Of a stretch of 64,000 nucleotides of DNA, positions 12,140 to 19,579 are shown piece by piece. Both the position numbers and the translations under genes were made by a program. The stretch's first letter is position 1. Each line of letters begins with the position of its first letter. Under the pieces are notes generated by a model. The model was not told the origin of the DNA, made no database searches, and worked only from the letters and a program-made list of their open reading frames with translations. The stretch is from positions 3,224,001 through 3,288,000 of the forward strand of contig JASGHK010000004.1 of NCBI GenBank assembly GCA_049841135.1, read 5' to 3'. This DNA comes from JACRCT01 sp049841135. Lineage in GTDB: Bacteria > Myxococcota > Myxococcia > Myxococcales > UBA5297.

Positions 12140-12601
12140 TTGAAGACGGTGGTGCTCGCAGTGCTGGCGGCAGTCCCCCTCGCCGCCTGTGGCGCGTCGG
12201 GGTCCTCGGGCCGCTGCGACGGCCGCATCGGCTCGACCTCGCTGTCGGGGCCCATCAACGCCAACACCGCGCGGTGGCACTGGCTCGCCTCCAAGACGCG
12301 GGTGGCGCTGGTCTTCCGCTACGCCAACGACCAGCTGCGCATCGAGGGCGAGTTCCGCCCCGAGTCCTCGACCGACGGGCTGGGGACCTTCCCGCTGCCG
12401 GTCGGCGCCGGGTCGACGGGCCGGGTCGCGAGCTGGGACATCATGTCGCCGACGCAGCGCCCGCAGCTGGCCTCCGGCACCCTGACCTTCGACGGCTGGG
12501 GCGAGGAGCTCTCCGGCTCGTTCAAGATGGTCCACCAGGAAGGCTCGGAGCTGAAGTGCACCTTCAAGCTCCAGCACGACCCCGAGGCCGACGTGCTCTA
12601 G
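12140..12601 (+). CDS. Putative lipoprotein
   Basis: 153 residues from a TTG at 12140 preceded by GGAGG. The N-terminus MKTVVLAVLAAVPLAAC is a lipoprotein signal with lipobox LAAC (Cys17). The mature part has three further cysteines and a beta-rich pattern (VALVFRYANDQLRIEGEF, SGTLTFDGWGEELSGSF), suggesting a small beta-barrel or sandwich that is outer-membrane anchored. No family is recognised. It is convergent with the next lipoprotein gene. Confidence 0.7.
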   Translation: MKTVVLAVLAAVPLAACGASGSSGRCDGRIGSTSLSGPINANTARWHWLASKTRVALVFRYANDQLRIEGEFRPESSTDGLGTFPLPVGAGSTGRVASWDIMSPTQRPQLASGTLTFDGWGEELSGSFKMVHQEGSELKCTFKLQHDPEADVL

Positions 12602-12626
12602 CCGAGGCGGGCCCGCCGGCCCGGGC

Positions 12627-13115
12627 TCACGGCGCCGTCGCCTTCCGGGTCATCCGCACCGGAGTGGAGAGCGTGCAGATCGTGCCGTCGAAGGTGGCGT
12701 GGACGAGGAGCAGGCCGCTGAACTGGCGGGTGGCCTCTTCGCCGGCGAACCGCCCGCTGAGCGTCAGGTTCGCGTAGACCACGGGAGAGGTATTGCTGAC
12801 CCCGACCCTCTTCGGGCCGAGTTGCGCGCTGTCGTCGGCGAAGAGCTTGCCGTCGAAGCCGCCGGCGCTGCCGAAGAACCGCGGCATCTCCAGCTTGCTG
12901 CCGGTCTGGTACAGCTCCGCCTCCCAGGTGCGGCCGTCGATGTAGAGCTGGTCGCAGGACGAGGCGGCGGCGGACTTGGAGTCCATGGTGATCGACCACG
13001 TCCCCTGCACGTTGATGCAGGTGGTGCACGGTTCCACGTCCGGTCCGCAGGAGGCGGCGAGGAGCGAAAGCGCGGAGGCGGCGGCGATGGCGAGGACACT
13101 GCCGTTGGTTCGCAT
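12627..13115 (-). CDS. Putative lipoprotein
   Basis: 162 residues with a lipoprotein signal (hydrophobic ending LLAASC, Cys23) and a Cys-containing start to the mature region (PCTTC). The mature domain, VQGTWSITMDSKSA to FDGTICTLSTPVRM, alternates hydrophobic strands and carries NLTLSGRF, a pattern like calycin-type small beta-barrels seen in many myxobacterial lipoproteins. No specific family is recognised. It resembles the gene at 12140 in size and strand pattern but not clearly in sequence. Confidence 0.7.
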   Translation of the reverse strand: MRTNGSVLAIAAASALSLLAASCGPDVEPCTTCINVQGTWSITMDSKSAAASSCDQLYIDGRTWEAELYQTGSKLEMPRFFGSAGGFDGKLFADDSAQLGPKRVGVSNTSPVVYANLTLSGRFAGEEATRQFSGLLLVHATFDGTICTLSTPVRMTRKATAP

Positions 13116-13137
13116 TCCTGGGTCCCTCCCCGCGCCT

Positions 13138-13446
13138 TCAGCGAGGCTGCCTGGGGTTGTCGTCCTTGTCCTTGGCGGCGCCCTTCATCACCGGCGCCCC
13201 GCCACCTCGGCCGGCGCAGAGCTGCTCGCACTTCGCCTGTGGCGAATCGAAGCCGTTGCGCACGCCTCTCTGCGCCGAGCCGTCCTTGCAGGCGCACCGC
13301 AGCGGGAAGTGGCCGAAGGCGAAGTAGGCCAGCGTCCCGAACACCAGGACGGTGATGACCAGGAGCGAGAGCCCGTGGAGGATCCCCCGCTCGGTCCGAC
13401 GTCGGCAGGCGGGTCGTTGGCGGCGCGCGACGAACACGCCCGGCAT
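13138..13446 (-). CDS. Small single-span membrane protein, unknown
   Basis: 102 residues with a basic N-terminus, one hydrophobic span (LSLLVITVLVFGTLAYFAF) and an outer domain with four cysteines (CACKDGSA, KCEQLCAG), probably disulphide-bonded in the periplasm. The C-terminus is Lys/Asp-rich. It begins 25 bases downstream of ACBP and lies just upstream of the lipoprotein gene on the same strand. No family recognised; it could start a few codons later. Confidence 0.55.
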   Translation of the reverse strand: MPGVFVARRQRPACRRRTERGILHGLSLLVITVLVFGTLAYFAFGHFPLRCACKDGSAQRGVRNGFDSPQAKCEQLCAGRGGGAPVMKGAAKDKDDNPRQPR

Positions 13447-13471
13447 TGTCGCACGCCGTCGAGGCGCCGGG

Positions 13472-13732
13472 TCAGCCGCCAGCGACGAGCCGATCGGCGA
13501 GCGCTACGTACTGGCGCATCGCGGCGTCCTTGGCCAGACCCTTGCGCGCGGCCCAGGCGTCGAACTTGGCGCGGCCCTTGGGGTCGAGCATGCCGGGGCG
13601 CTTGCCCTGCACGTCGCCTTCCTGGGCCTGTTTGTAGAGCGAGTAGAGCTCGAGCAGCGTGTCGTTGGAGGGCCTTGCCTTGAGCGTCTTGACCCTCTCC
13701 TGCGCCGAAGCGAAGTCTTCTGCGAGTCCCAT
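13472..13732 (-). CDS. Acyl-CoA-binding protein
   Basis: 86 residues beginning MGLAEDFASAQERVKTLKARPSND, with the family signature LLELYSLYKQAQEGDVQGKRPGMLDPKGRAKFDAW: the conserved YxxYKQA and KxxAW elements that bind the acyl-CoA. The length equals that of eukaryotic ACBP. The ATG at 13732 follows GGAAGG. It binds medium- and long-chain acyl-CoA in the cytoplasm. In bacteria ACBP is patchy, and myxobacteria are among the groups that have it. Confidence 0.9.
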   Translation of the reverse strand: MGLAEDFASAQERVKTLKARPSNDTLLELYSLYKQAQEGDVQGKRPGMLDPKGRAKFDAWAARKGLAKDAAMRQYVALADRLVAGG

Positions 13733-13766
13733 TGCGCTGCCTTCCTTTCCTGGCGCCCCGAATGAA

Positions 13767-13793
13767 GAGACCGCCCTCGACGAGGGCGGTCTC
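13767..13793 (-). terminator. Strong hairpin between the protease and ACBP genes
   Basis: A 13-base perfect inverted repeat, GAGACCGCCCTCG at 13767-13779 and its complement at 13781-13793 (effective loop about seven bases). It lies downstream of the metalloprotease gene and upstream of ACBP. On the minus strand it is followed by a weak T-rich stretch, so termination of the protease operon is likely but not certain. Confidence 0.55.
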
Positions 13794-13872
13794 GAACCAG
13801 CCGGGCCCGCGTTCGCGAAATGCGGCCCGATTCTAACCTCGGCCGTCCTCCGCTTCCGCACCGTTCATCGGG

Positions 13873-14805
13873 TCAGCCGCGGGAAGGTGGGGTCGTCGAC
13901 GGCGCGGCAGGGCGACGGCGCCGGAGGAGCGCGTGCAGGGAAGCCAAGGCGCCCACGGTCCCCAGTGCGCGGGCGCCACCCGTGCTGCACCCGCCGCCCG
14001 AGCCGGAGCCACCGTTGATCGATCCCTGTGAGCAGGACGGCGAGGCGGCGATTCCGGTCGGGTAGATGGCGCACACGCCCTGGACGTCGTCGTCGCTCAG
14101 CGTGCGCTTGAGGGTCTCGCCTTCGGCCTCGGACGCGAACATCGTCGAGCTGCGGTCGGGCGCGTGGTCGAGCCCGAGGAAGTGGCCAGCTTCGTGGGTC
14201 ACCGTGTTCTGGATGTCGGTCGACACGCAGTCGTTGGCCCCAGGGCGCGCGGGGCCCGAGCACTGCGGCGAATCGACCGTGGTGAACACGAAGCCGGCGC
14301 CGTTGAGCTCGATGTCCGCGTCGAGGATCTCCCCGGTGTCGTTGTCGAAGCTGGTGGTGGTGATGGCGATGGTCTCCGGCTCGTGGTCCCAGCAGCCGTA
14401 CTGGTTGTTGCAGCCTCCGTCGTCGAGGCACGAGGCGCCGGCCGGGACGACGCTGGCGCAGTCCACCTCCCGCCAGACGACGAGGTTCTGGTTGTCGGAG
14501 GCACCGGAGTCGAACCCGACGTCGGTCTGCCGGGTGGTCCCCTCGTCGAGGATGGCCAGGTCGCTGCAGCCGGTCTGCGTCCACGTCTGGAAGGAGCGGC
14601 GCACGGCCTCGATGGAGGCCTGGGCTCCGGCGTCCTGGCTGCCCTTCTCGTTGACCACGAACGAGGGCTGCCGGGTGCACCAGAAGAGCGCTGGCCCCAG
14701 CGTCCCGCCGGAGGAGGGCCCTCGGCTGCGCACGAAGGCGTCGGTGCGCGCGCTCGTCGTCAGCGCCAGCGCCACCAAGGCCCAGTGCGCGCCACGAGCC
14801 CTCAA
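13873..14805 (-). CDS. Secreted metzincin-type metalloprotease with MYXO-CTERM-like tail
   Basis: 310 residues from a TTG at 14805, overlapping the stop of the upstream gene by four bases (TTGA). A hydrophobic signal segment (WALVALALTTSARTDA) is followed by a Cys-containing catalytic domain. The zinc motif HEAGHFLGLDH matches HExxHxxGxxH and is followed by RSSTMFAS, the Met-turn, as in matrixin-like proteases. The C-terminus has a Gly/Ser stretch, a single Cys (GGGCSTGG), a hydrophobic segment and an Arg cluster (LLRRRRP), the pattern of MYXO-CTERM sorting tails. It is therefore probably exported and surface-anchored. The substrate is unknown. Confidence 0.85.
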   Translation of the reverse strand: MRARGAHWALVALALTTSARTDAFVRSRGPSSGGTLGPALFWCTRQPSFVVNEKGSQDAGAQASIEAVRRSFQTWTQTGCSDLAILDEGTTRQTDVGFDSGASDNQNLVVWREVDCASVVPAGASCLDDGGCNNQYGCWDHEPETIAITTTSFDNDTGEILDADIELNGAGFVFTTVDSPQCSGPARPGANDCVSTDIQNTVTHEAGHFLGLDHAPDRSSTMFASEAEGETLKRTLSDDDVQGVCAIYPTGIAASPSCSQGSINGGSGSGGGCSTGGARALGTVGALASLHALLRRRRPAAPSTTPPSRG

Positions 14806-15380
14806 GGCCCCTGCCTCCGAAGCGCAGCGCGGACCCGGGCCAGGAAGTCCTCCTCGGGGACGGGGCCCACGGGCTGGGCCGGTCGGACCGCGCCATCGGG
14901 GGCCGCGACCTGGAGGCCCTCGGCCCGCCGCGACACCTGGGTGGCGCCGCGCTCGTCGAGCGACACCTCGAACTTGCCGAGCGAGAGTCCCTCGACCCGG
15001 AAGCGTCGCGGCCCCGCAGCCCTCAGGAAGAGGATGACGCGCTCCCCAGGCGCGAACCGCGGCGCCCCCGAGACCGATTGCGTGATGTGGCCCCACGTCC
15101 CGCCCGGGCTGAGCACCTCGACTTCGAACGGCGACGCGCCCTTGAGCGACAGGTCGACCTTGATCGTCGTGACCGTGTGCACCTGCTTGCCGTCGGCGCT
15201 GCGCACCGTGCGCGTCCCGACCGCGGTGCCGCGGACCACCACGTCGGCGCGCCGGGCCAGGTCCTCGACGTCGAGCGGCAGGACGACGGCAGCGCGAGCC
15301 GGGGACGGCCACACTCCAGCGCCGAACCCGACTCCGATAGTGACGGCTAGCGCCAAGCCTGCCGCCCGAGACCACGCCAT
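14802..15380 (-). CDS. Exported hypothetical protein, co-transcribed with the metalloprotease
   Basis: 192 residues from an ATG at 15380 (GGAGGAG upstream). The signal peptide MAWSRAAGLALAVTIGVGF ends near SPARAAVVLPL. The mature domain begins VEDLARRADVVVRGTAVG and contains VTTIKVDLSLKG, VLSPGGTWGHITQSVSG and GERVILFL, a pattern I have seen repeatedly beside metzincin proteases in myxobacteria, but without a named function. Its stop overlaps the TTG of the protease, so the two are translationally coupled. Confidence 0.75.
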   Translation of the reverse strand: MAWSRAAGLALAVTIGVGFGAGVWPSPARAAVVLPLDVEDLARRADVVVRGTAVGTRTVRSADGKQVHTVTTIKVDLSLKGASPFEVEVLSPGGTWGHITQSVSGAPRFAPGERVILFLRAAGPRRFRVEGLSLGKFEVSLDERGATQVSRRAEGLQVAAPDGAVRPAQPVGPVPEEDFLARVRAALRRQGP

Positions 15381-15653
15381 CCCCCGCTCCTCCCTCGTCC
15401 CCTTCGTCCCATTGGTCCCATTCAGATGCTCACGCGCGAGGGCGCGTTCACGGGCACGGACGGGAACGCCCAGCCAAGGGCAGCGACCAACCAGCTGAGC
15501 GTCCACCCGGCCTTCGCCGTCTTCTCCTTGGACAGCGCAACCGGCGCCGCGAGGGCGAATGCCCTCACCTACGTCCGGCAATCGGCGTTCGGTGGTGACC
15601 TCGGCGCTGCGCAGGCGCGAGCCGGCGCCGTAGCCCGGCGGCTCAGCGTGCGC

Positions 15654-16596
15654 TCAGAGAGCCTGCGCCTGAGCACCGAGGAAGCTCTCGACCTCGACCC
15701 TCGTCGGGATCCCCGGCCTCGCGCCCAGCTTGAGCGTCTTGAGCGCGGCCGCGGCGTTGGCGAAACGCATCGCTTCGCGCAGCGGCAGCCGCCACAGCGC
15801 GGCGCAGACGAACGCCGCGTGGAAGACGTCGCCGCAGGCGGTGGTGTCCACGGCCTCCACCTTGAACGCGGGGACGCGGACCAGCTCGTCGCCGTCCAGC
15901 GCCGCGCAGCCCTGGGTCCCCAGCGTGGTGCAGACGACCGCCTCCGGGCTGAGCCGCTGCAGCTTGCGCATGGCGCGCTCGAGGTCCTTCTCGCCAGTGA
16001 TCTCCTCGGGGAAGCCCTCGGGCAGGACGATGAGGTCGACCAGCCGCAGCGCCGCCTCGGTGTCGGGCAGCAGGTGGTCGATGTCGATGGAGGTCAGGCA
16101 GCCGGCCTCGCGCGCCCAGCGCAGCGGCTCGAGTCCCTTGGCCAGGCCGGTGGCGTCGACGTGGAAGGCCCGGCCGGAGGCGACCTCCTCGCGGGAGAAG
16201 CTCGGAGGGGTCCGGGACGAGCGCGTCCTCGCAGCTCCACACCACGGTCCGCTCGCCGCTCTGCTGGTGGACCATCACGAACGCGGTCTGAGTCGTGCCC
16301 CGGCTCACGCGGACGCCCGAGGCGCTCACGCCTTCGCGCCGCAGCTCGTCGATGGACCAGCTTCCCCAGCGGTCGTCGCCGACCTTGCCCAGGAAGCGTG
16401 CCTTCAGCCCCAGCCGCTGGCAGGCGATCATCGCGGTGGCAATCTGCCCGCCGCCCTGGACCTCGTAGCTGCGCATGCGGACCTTGTCGGAGGCGCCGGG
16501 GATGCGCGGGACCACGCAGATGTGGTCGACCGAGATCTCCCCGAGCCCCACGACGTCGAAGGCCCGCTCGGGCGGCAGCTTGAGTCGCTTCAACAT
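15654..16596 (-). CDS. PfkB-family sugar kinase (one-base frameshift)
   Basis: The N-terminal frame (MLKRLKLPPERAFDVVGLGEISVDHI) carries the PfkB start and the GGGQIATAMIACQRLG substrate motif. It runs to DPSEL. A second frame then reads SREEVASGRAFHVDATG, and the C-terminal PfkB signature VDTTACGDVFHAAFVCAAL follows at about residues 250-268 with the catalytic Asp in ACGD. Removing one base from GAAGCTC (plus strand 16197-16203) joins both into ~313 residues. It phosphorylates a sugar or nucleoside; the exact substrate is unclear (ribokinase/fructokinase group). Confidence 0.85.
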
Positions 16597-16634
16597 GGCG
16601 GGAGGATAGCCGATAGCCAGCCGGGGCGCGCCCG

Positions 16635-17528
16635 TCAACCGAGGGCCGCCCGCAGCCGGTCTTCGTACTCCTCCAGGCTCGCCACGCAGGTCGCCCCGGC
16701 GGCGGTCAGCCGCGCCACCACCGTATCGTCGACCATGCCTCCGGCCCACAGCGGAGTACCTGGCGGCAGGAGCTTCACCAGCCGTTCGACGCTCGCCGTC
16801 ACGCCCTCAGGGTCGGACGAGCCGGTGGCGGACAGGGCAACGGCCGCCGCTCCGGTACGGCTCGCGGCCAGGGCGATGTCCTCCACAGGGAGATCGACCC
16901 CCAGGTAGAGCGGCGAGGCGCCCGCAGCGTTGGTGAGCAGCGCGGCGGAGAGCAACCCGAACTCATGGCGCTCTTCCGACGGCGCAGCGAGGACGACCCG
17001 GGCGCGGTTGTTCGACCCGCCGAGCCGCAGCAAGGTGCCCAGGACCCCGCGCATCGCAGCCGACACCAGGTGCTCCTGCGCCACCGACCACGTGCCCGCC
17101 TGCCACCCGTTCCCGACTTCGCGCATGAAGGGCACCGCGACTTCGAGCGCGAACTCGCGCGCCGGCAGCAGCGTCGCCGCCCGCCCGAGCTCGCGGTCGA
17201 GCGCCGCCGTGTCGAAGTCGGTCAAGGCGTCGCGCAGCGGCTCGAAGTCGACGCGCCGTCTCTCGGTGCGGGCCGCGACCGGCTCGCTTCGCAGCTTGTC
17301 CAGCTCATCGAGGCTGAGCGTCGCCAGCCGCCCGATGGAGTGCCCGCGGCCGACCAGCTCGTGCAGCACGCGCAGCTTGTGGACGTCCGCCTCCGAGTAG
17401 AGCCGTCCCCGCTCGTCGCGCCCGGGCGCCACCAGGCGATAGCGCCGCTCCCAGGCTCGGAGCGTCTCGGTTGTCACGCCCGTGAGCCGTGCGACGGCTC
17501 CGATGGAGTACTTGCCGGCCGCTTCCAT
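16635..17528 (-). CDS. CarH-like MerR regulator with B12-binding domain
   Basis: 297 residues from an ATG at 17528 with GGAGGGAG upstream. Residues ~6-75 are a MerR winged helix (YSIGAVARLTGVTTETLRAWERRY; GRGHSIGRLATLS). Residues ~95-165 form a helical domain with W142 and E152-H153, the W-x9-EH signature that in CarH caps the adenosyl group of B12. Residues ~175-295 are a Rossmann B12 domain; EERHEFG (H188) stands where the DxHxxG cobalt-ligand motif is expected, with Glu in place of Asp. Known CarH/CarA proteins repress light-induced genes until light breaks the B12 bond. It is divergent from the exbB operon, which it may control. Confidence 0.85.
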   Translation of the reverse strand: MEAAGKYSIGAVARLTGVTTETLRAWERRYRLVAPGRDERGRLYSEADVHKLRVLHELVGRGHSIGRLATLSLDELDKLRSEPVAARTERRRVDFEPLRDALTDFDTAALDRELGRAATLLPAREFALEVAVPFMREVGNGWQAGTWSVAQEHLVSAAMRGVLGTLLRLGGSNNRARVVLAAPSEERHEFGLLSAALLTNAAGASPLYLGVDLPVEDIALAASRTGAAAVALSATGSSDPEGVTASVERLVKLLPPGTPLWAGGMVDDTVVARLTAAGATCVASLEEYEDRLRAALG

Positions 17529-17552
17529 TTCGTCTCCCTCCGAAACCTTTGT

Positions 17553-17583
17553 GTCCAGTACGTATCCAAGCATACACCTGGAC
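17553..17583. promoter_or_regulatory. Palindromic operator-like site between regulator and exbB operon
   Basis: An inverted repeat GTCCAG (17553-17558) / CTGGAC (17578-17583) encloses 19 bases, within which a shorter pair GTAT / ATAC (17562-17565 / 17572-17575) is nested. The site stands about 25 bases upstream of the regulator's ATG and about 60 upstream of exbB, where a MerR-type protein would bind to control both directions. No functional evidence exists. Confidence 0.45.
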
Positions 17584-17641
17584 GCAAGCTGTACAGACGA
17601 GGTTTCACGCCCCCGAACGGGGACAGACGAGGAGTTCGAAG

Positions 17642-18304
17642 ATGCTGACGCAACGAATTCTGGCCTTCAGCCTGATCGGTGGCGAGTGGGTGCTGTGGCT
17701 CCTGGTGAGCCTGTCGCTGGTGTCTTTCGCCATCCTCTTCGACCGCGTCATCCTCTACCTGCGGACCCGCGAGAGTCTGCCGCAGATCGAGCCCAAGCTG
17801 ATCGCCGCGCTGGGCAACGACGACATGGACACGGCGCGCTCGACGCTGGCCGGCGACGGCCTCATCCGCAACGTCCTGCGCGCCGGAGTCGACGTCATCG
17901 CCCAGGGCAAGGAGAGTGCGGCGGTCGAGCAGGCGATGCTTGGCGCGCTCGCCCGCGAGAAGTCTCGCTACGAGTCGCGGCTCAACGTGCTGGGCACCAT
18001 CGGCAACAACGCCCCGTTCGTCGGCCTGTTCGGCACGGTGCTGGGCATCATCCTGGCCTTCAACCAGCTGGGGAAGCTCGACGCCTCGCAGGCCTCGTCC
18101 AACCAGCTGGTCATGGGCGCCATCAGTGAGGCGCTGGTGGCGACCGGCGTCGGCATCGCCGTGGCCATCCCCGCCGTAGCCGCCTTCAACTGGGCCAAGT
18201 CGCACGTCGGCGGGCGCCTCAAGGACGCCGAAGCGCTGATGCGTGCGGTGCTCGCCGGCCGCGGCGCGCGCGTCGTTTCCCCCAACGCCGCCGCGAGGAG
18301 CTAG
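17642..18304 (+). CDS. exbB: ExbB/TolQ-family proton channel protein
   Basis: 220 residues. Three transmembrane segments are visible: WVLWLLVSLSLVSFAILF near the start, APFVGLFGTVLGIILAFNQLG (the family signature GLxGTVxGI) and ALVATGVGIAVAIPAVAAF. It forms the inner-membrane motor with ExbD to energise TonB. The ATG at 17642 follows GAGGAG. It is the first gene of an operon exbB-exbD-tonB-receptor-lipoprotein. TolQ cannot be fully excluded, but the neighbouring TonB and receptor favour ExbB. Confidence 0.92.
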   Translation: MLTQRILAFSLIGGEWVLWLLVSLSLVSFAILFDRVILYLRTRESLPQIEPKLIAALGNDDMDTARSTLAGDGLIRNVLRAGVDVIAQGKESAAVEQAMLGALAREKSRYESRLNVLGTIGNNAPFVGLFGTVLGIILAFNQLGKLDASQASSNQLVMGAISEALVATGVGIAVAIPAVAAFNWAKSHVGGRLKDAEALMRAVLAGRGARVVSPNAAARS

Positions 18305-18306
18305 CC

Positions 18307-18732
18307 ATGGCCGCCCAGGCCGGGAACGACGACGACATCATCAGCGGCATCAACATCACCCCGCTGGTGGACATCACCCTCGTCATCCTCATCATCTTCA
18401 TCGTCACCGCCTCGTTCGTCCTGCGGAACAACATCCCGGTGGAGCTGCCCAAGGCGGCGACCGGCCAGGAGTCGACGGCGGGCCTGTTGAACCTCGCCAT
18501 CGACAAGCAGGGCGAGCTGTTCGTCAACGGCAAGCCCGCCGCGCTTGACGAGCTCCCCAAGGCGGTCGAGGCGGCCCGCGCCAAGGAGCTCAAGGTCAGC
18601 GCGTTCATCGCCGCCGACGTCTCCGCGCAGTACGGGGCGTTCGCCAAGGTCGTCGACCGGCTCCGCTTGGAAGGCGTCACCGACATCGCGCTCGACACGC
18701 AGCCGGCCGGGGCGCCCGAGGCCCGCCGATGA
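18307..18732 (+). CDS. exbD: ExbD/TolR-family protein
   Basis: 141 residues. The N-terminal NITPLVDITLVILIIFIVTASF is the single membrane helix with the functional Asp of ExbD. A periplasmic domain follows (AIDKQGELFVNGKPA; VSAQYGAFAKVVDRLRLEGV), as in the ExbD/TolR fold. It couples proton flow through ExbB to TonB movement. It is two bases after exbB and overlaps tonB by four bases (ATGA). Confidence 0.93.
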   Translation: MAAQAGNDDDIISGINITPLVDITLVILIIFIVTASFVLRNNIPVELPKAATGQESTAGLLNLAIDKQGELFVNGKPAALDELPKAVEAARAKELKVSAFIAADVSAQYGAFAKVVDRLRLEGVTDIALDTQPAGAPEARR

Positions 18733-19578
18733 ACGCCTGGGCCACGCTCGGAGCAGCGGCGCTGCACGCCTCGCTCCTGGGCTACCTCTTCCTGGGCGAG
18801 GCGCCCAGGCTCAAGGTCGAGCTCAAGCGGCCGCCGGTCCGCATCCGTGCGGCTGCGCGGCCGACGCCCCCTCCGCCGGCGTTGCCCGAGCTGGCCATCG
18901 AGCCCATCCGCGCGGTTCCCGAGATCACCCCGACCATCCAGCGGCAGGCACGACAAGCTCGTAAGGATCCGAAGAAGCTGCTCGCCAAGGCCGAGGCGCC
19001 ACCTCCAGCGCCCATTCCCACTCCGGCGCAGCCGCCCGCCGCTCCGCCACTGCTCGCAGCTGCCGCGCCCGCCGCCGAGCCGGCCCGTCCGCGGAAGTTC
19101 ACGGTCGCCTTGGGCGCCACCGTCGGCGCGGGTGGGATCGCCGTTCCGGTCTCTCAGAGCGGGAGCAGTTGGGGCCTGGGCGGCGGACAGGGCGTCGACC
19201 CCGACGACGATTCATTGGCGGGCTCGCCCAGCGGAGTTCCGGGCGGGGCGGGAAGCGCGACGCTCGCCCGGCGCGCCGACGTCTCGGAAGCTCACCACGC
19301 GGCCCCGCCTCGTCTACCAGCCCACCGACGAGGAGATGCGTGCGCTCTATCCGGCAGGGGCTCGGCGCGATGGCCTCGAGGGAGACGTCTCGCTGCGCAT
19401 CCTCGTCTCGACGTCCGGCGAGGTCCTGAAGGTGAAGGTCGTCAAGCCCGCAGGAAACGGCTTCGAAGAGGCCGCGACCGCCATCGTGAAGCGCTTCCAG
19501 TTCAGGGCCGCCGAGGTCGGTGGCCAGCCCGTCGAAGTCTGGATCCCCTGGACCTACAAGTTCCGCCTCGAGGGTTGA
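18729..19578 (+). CDS. tonB: TonB energy transducer (one-base frameshift)
   Basis: The first frame gives an N-terminal signal anchor (LGAAALHASLLGYLFLGEA), then a Pro/Ala-rich spacer (PPPPALPELAIEPI, PAPIPTPAQPPAAPP) and a Gly-rich stretch. It then loses phase at GAAGCTC (19287-19293). Deleting one A gives RADVSELTTRPRLVYQPTDEE, followed by the TonB C-terminal domain (GDVSLRILVSTSGEVLKVKVVKPAGNGFEEAATAIVKRFQFRPA-like; the sequence has RFQFRAAEV). Full length is about 282 residues. TonB spans the periplasm and transmits ExbBD energy to outer-membrane receptors such as the one encoded next. Confidence 0.87.
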
Positions 19579-19579
19579 A

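Noticed and set aside
15381..15653. Possible small gene in the gap between the PfkB kinase and the exported protein
   Set aside because: No start with ribosome binding site and no recognisable product; treated as intergenic.
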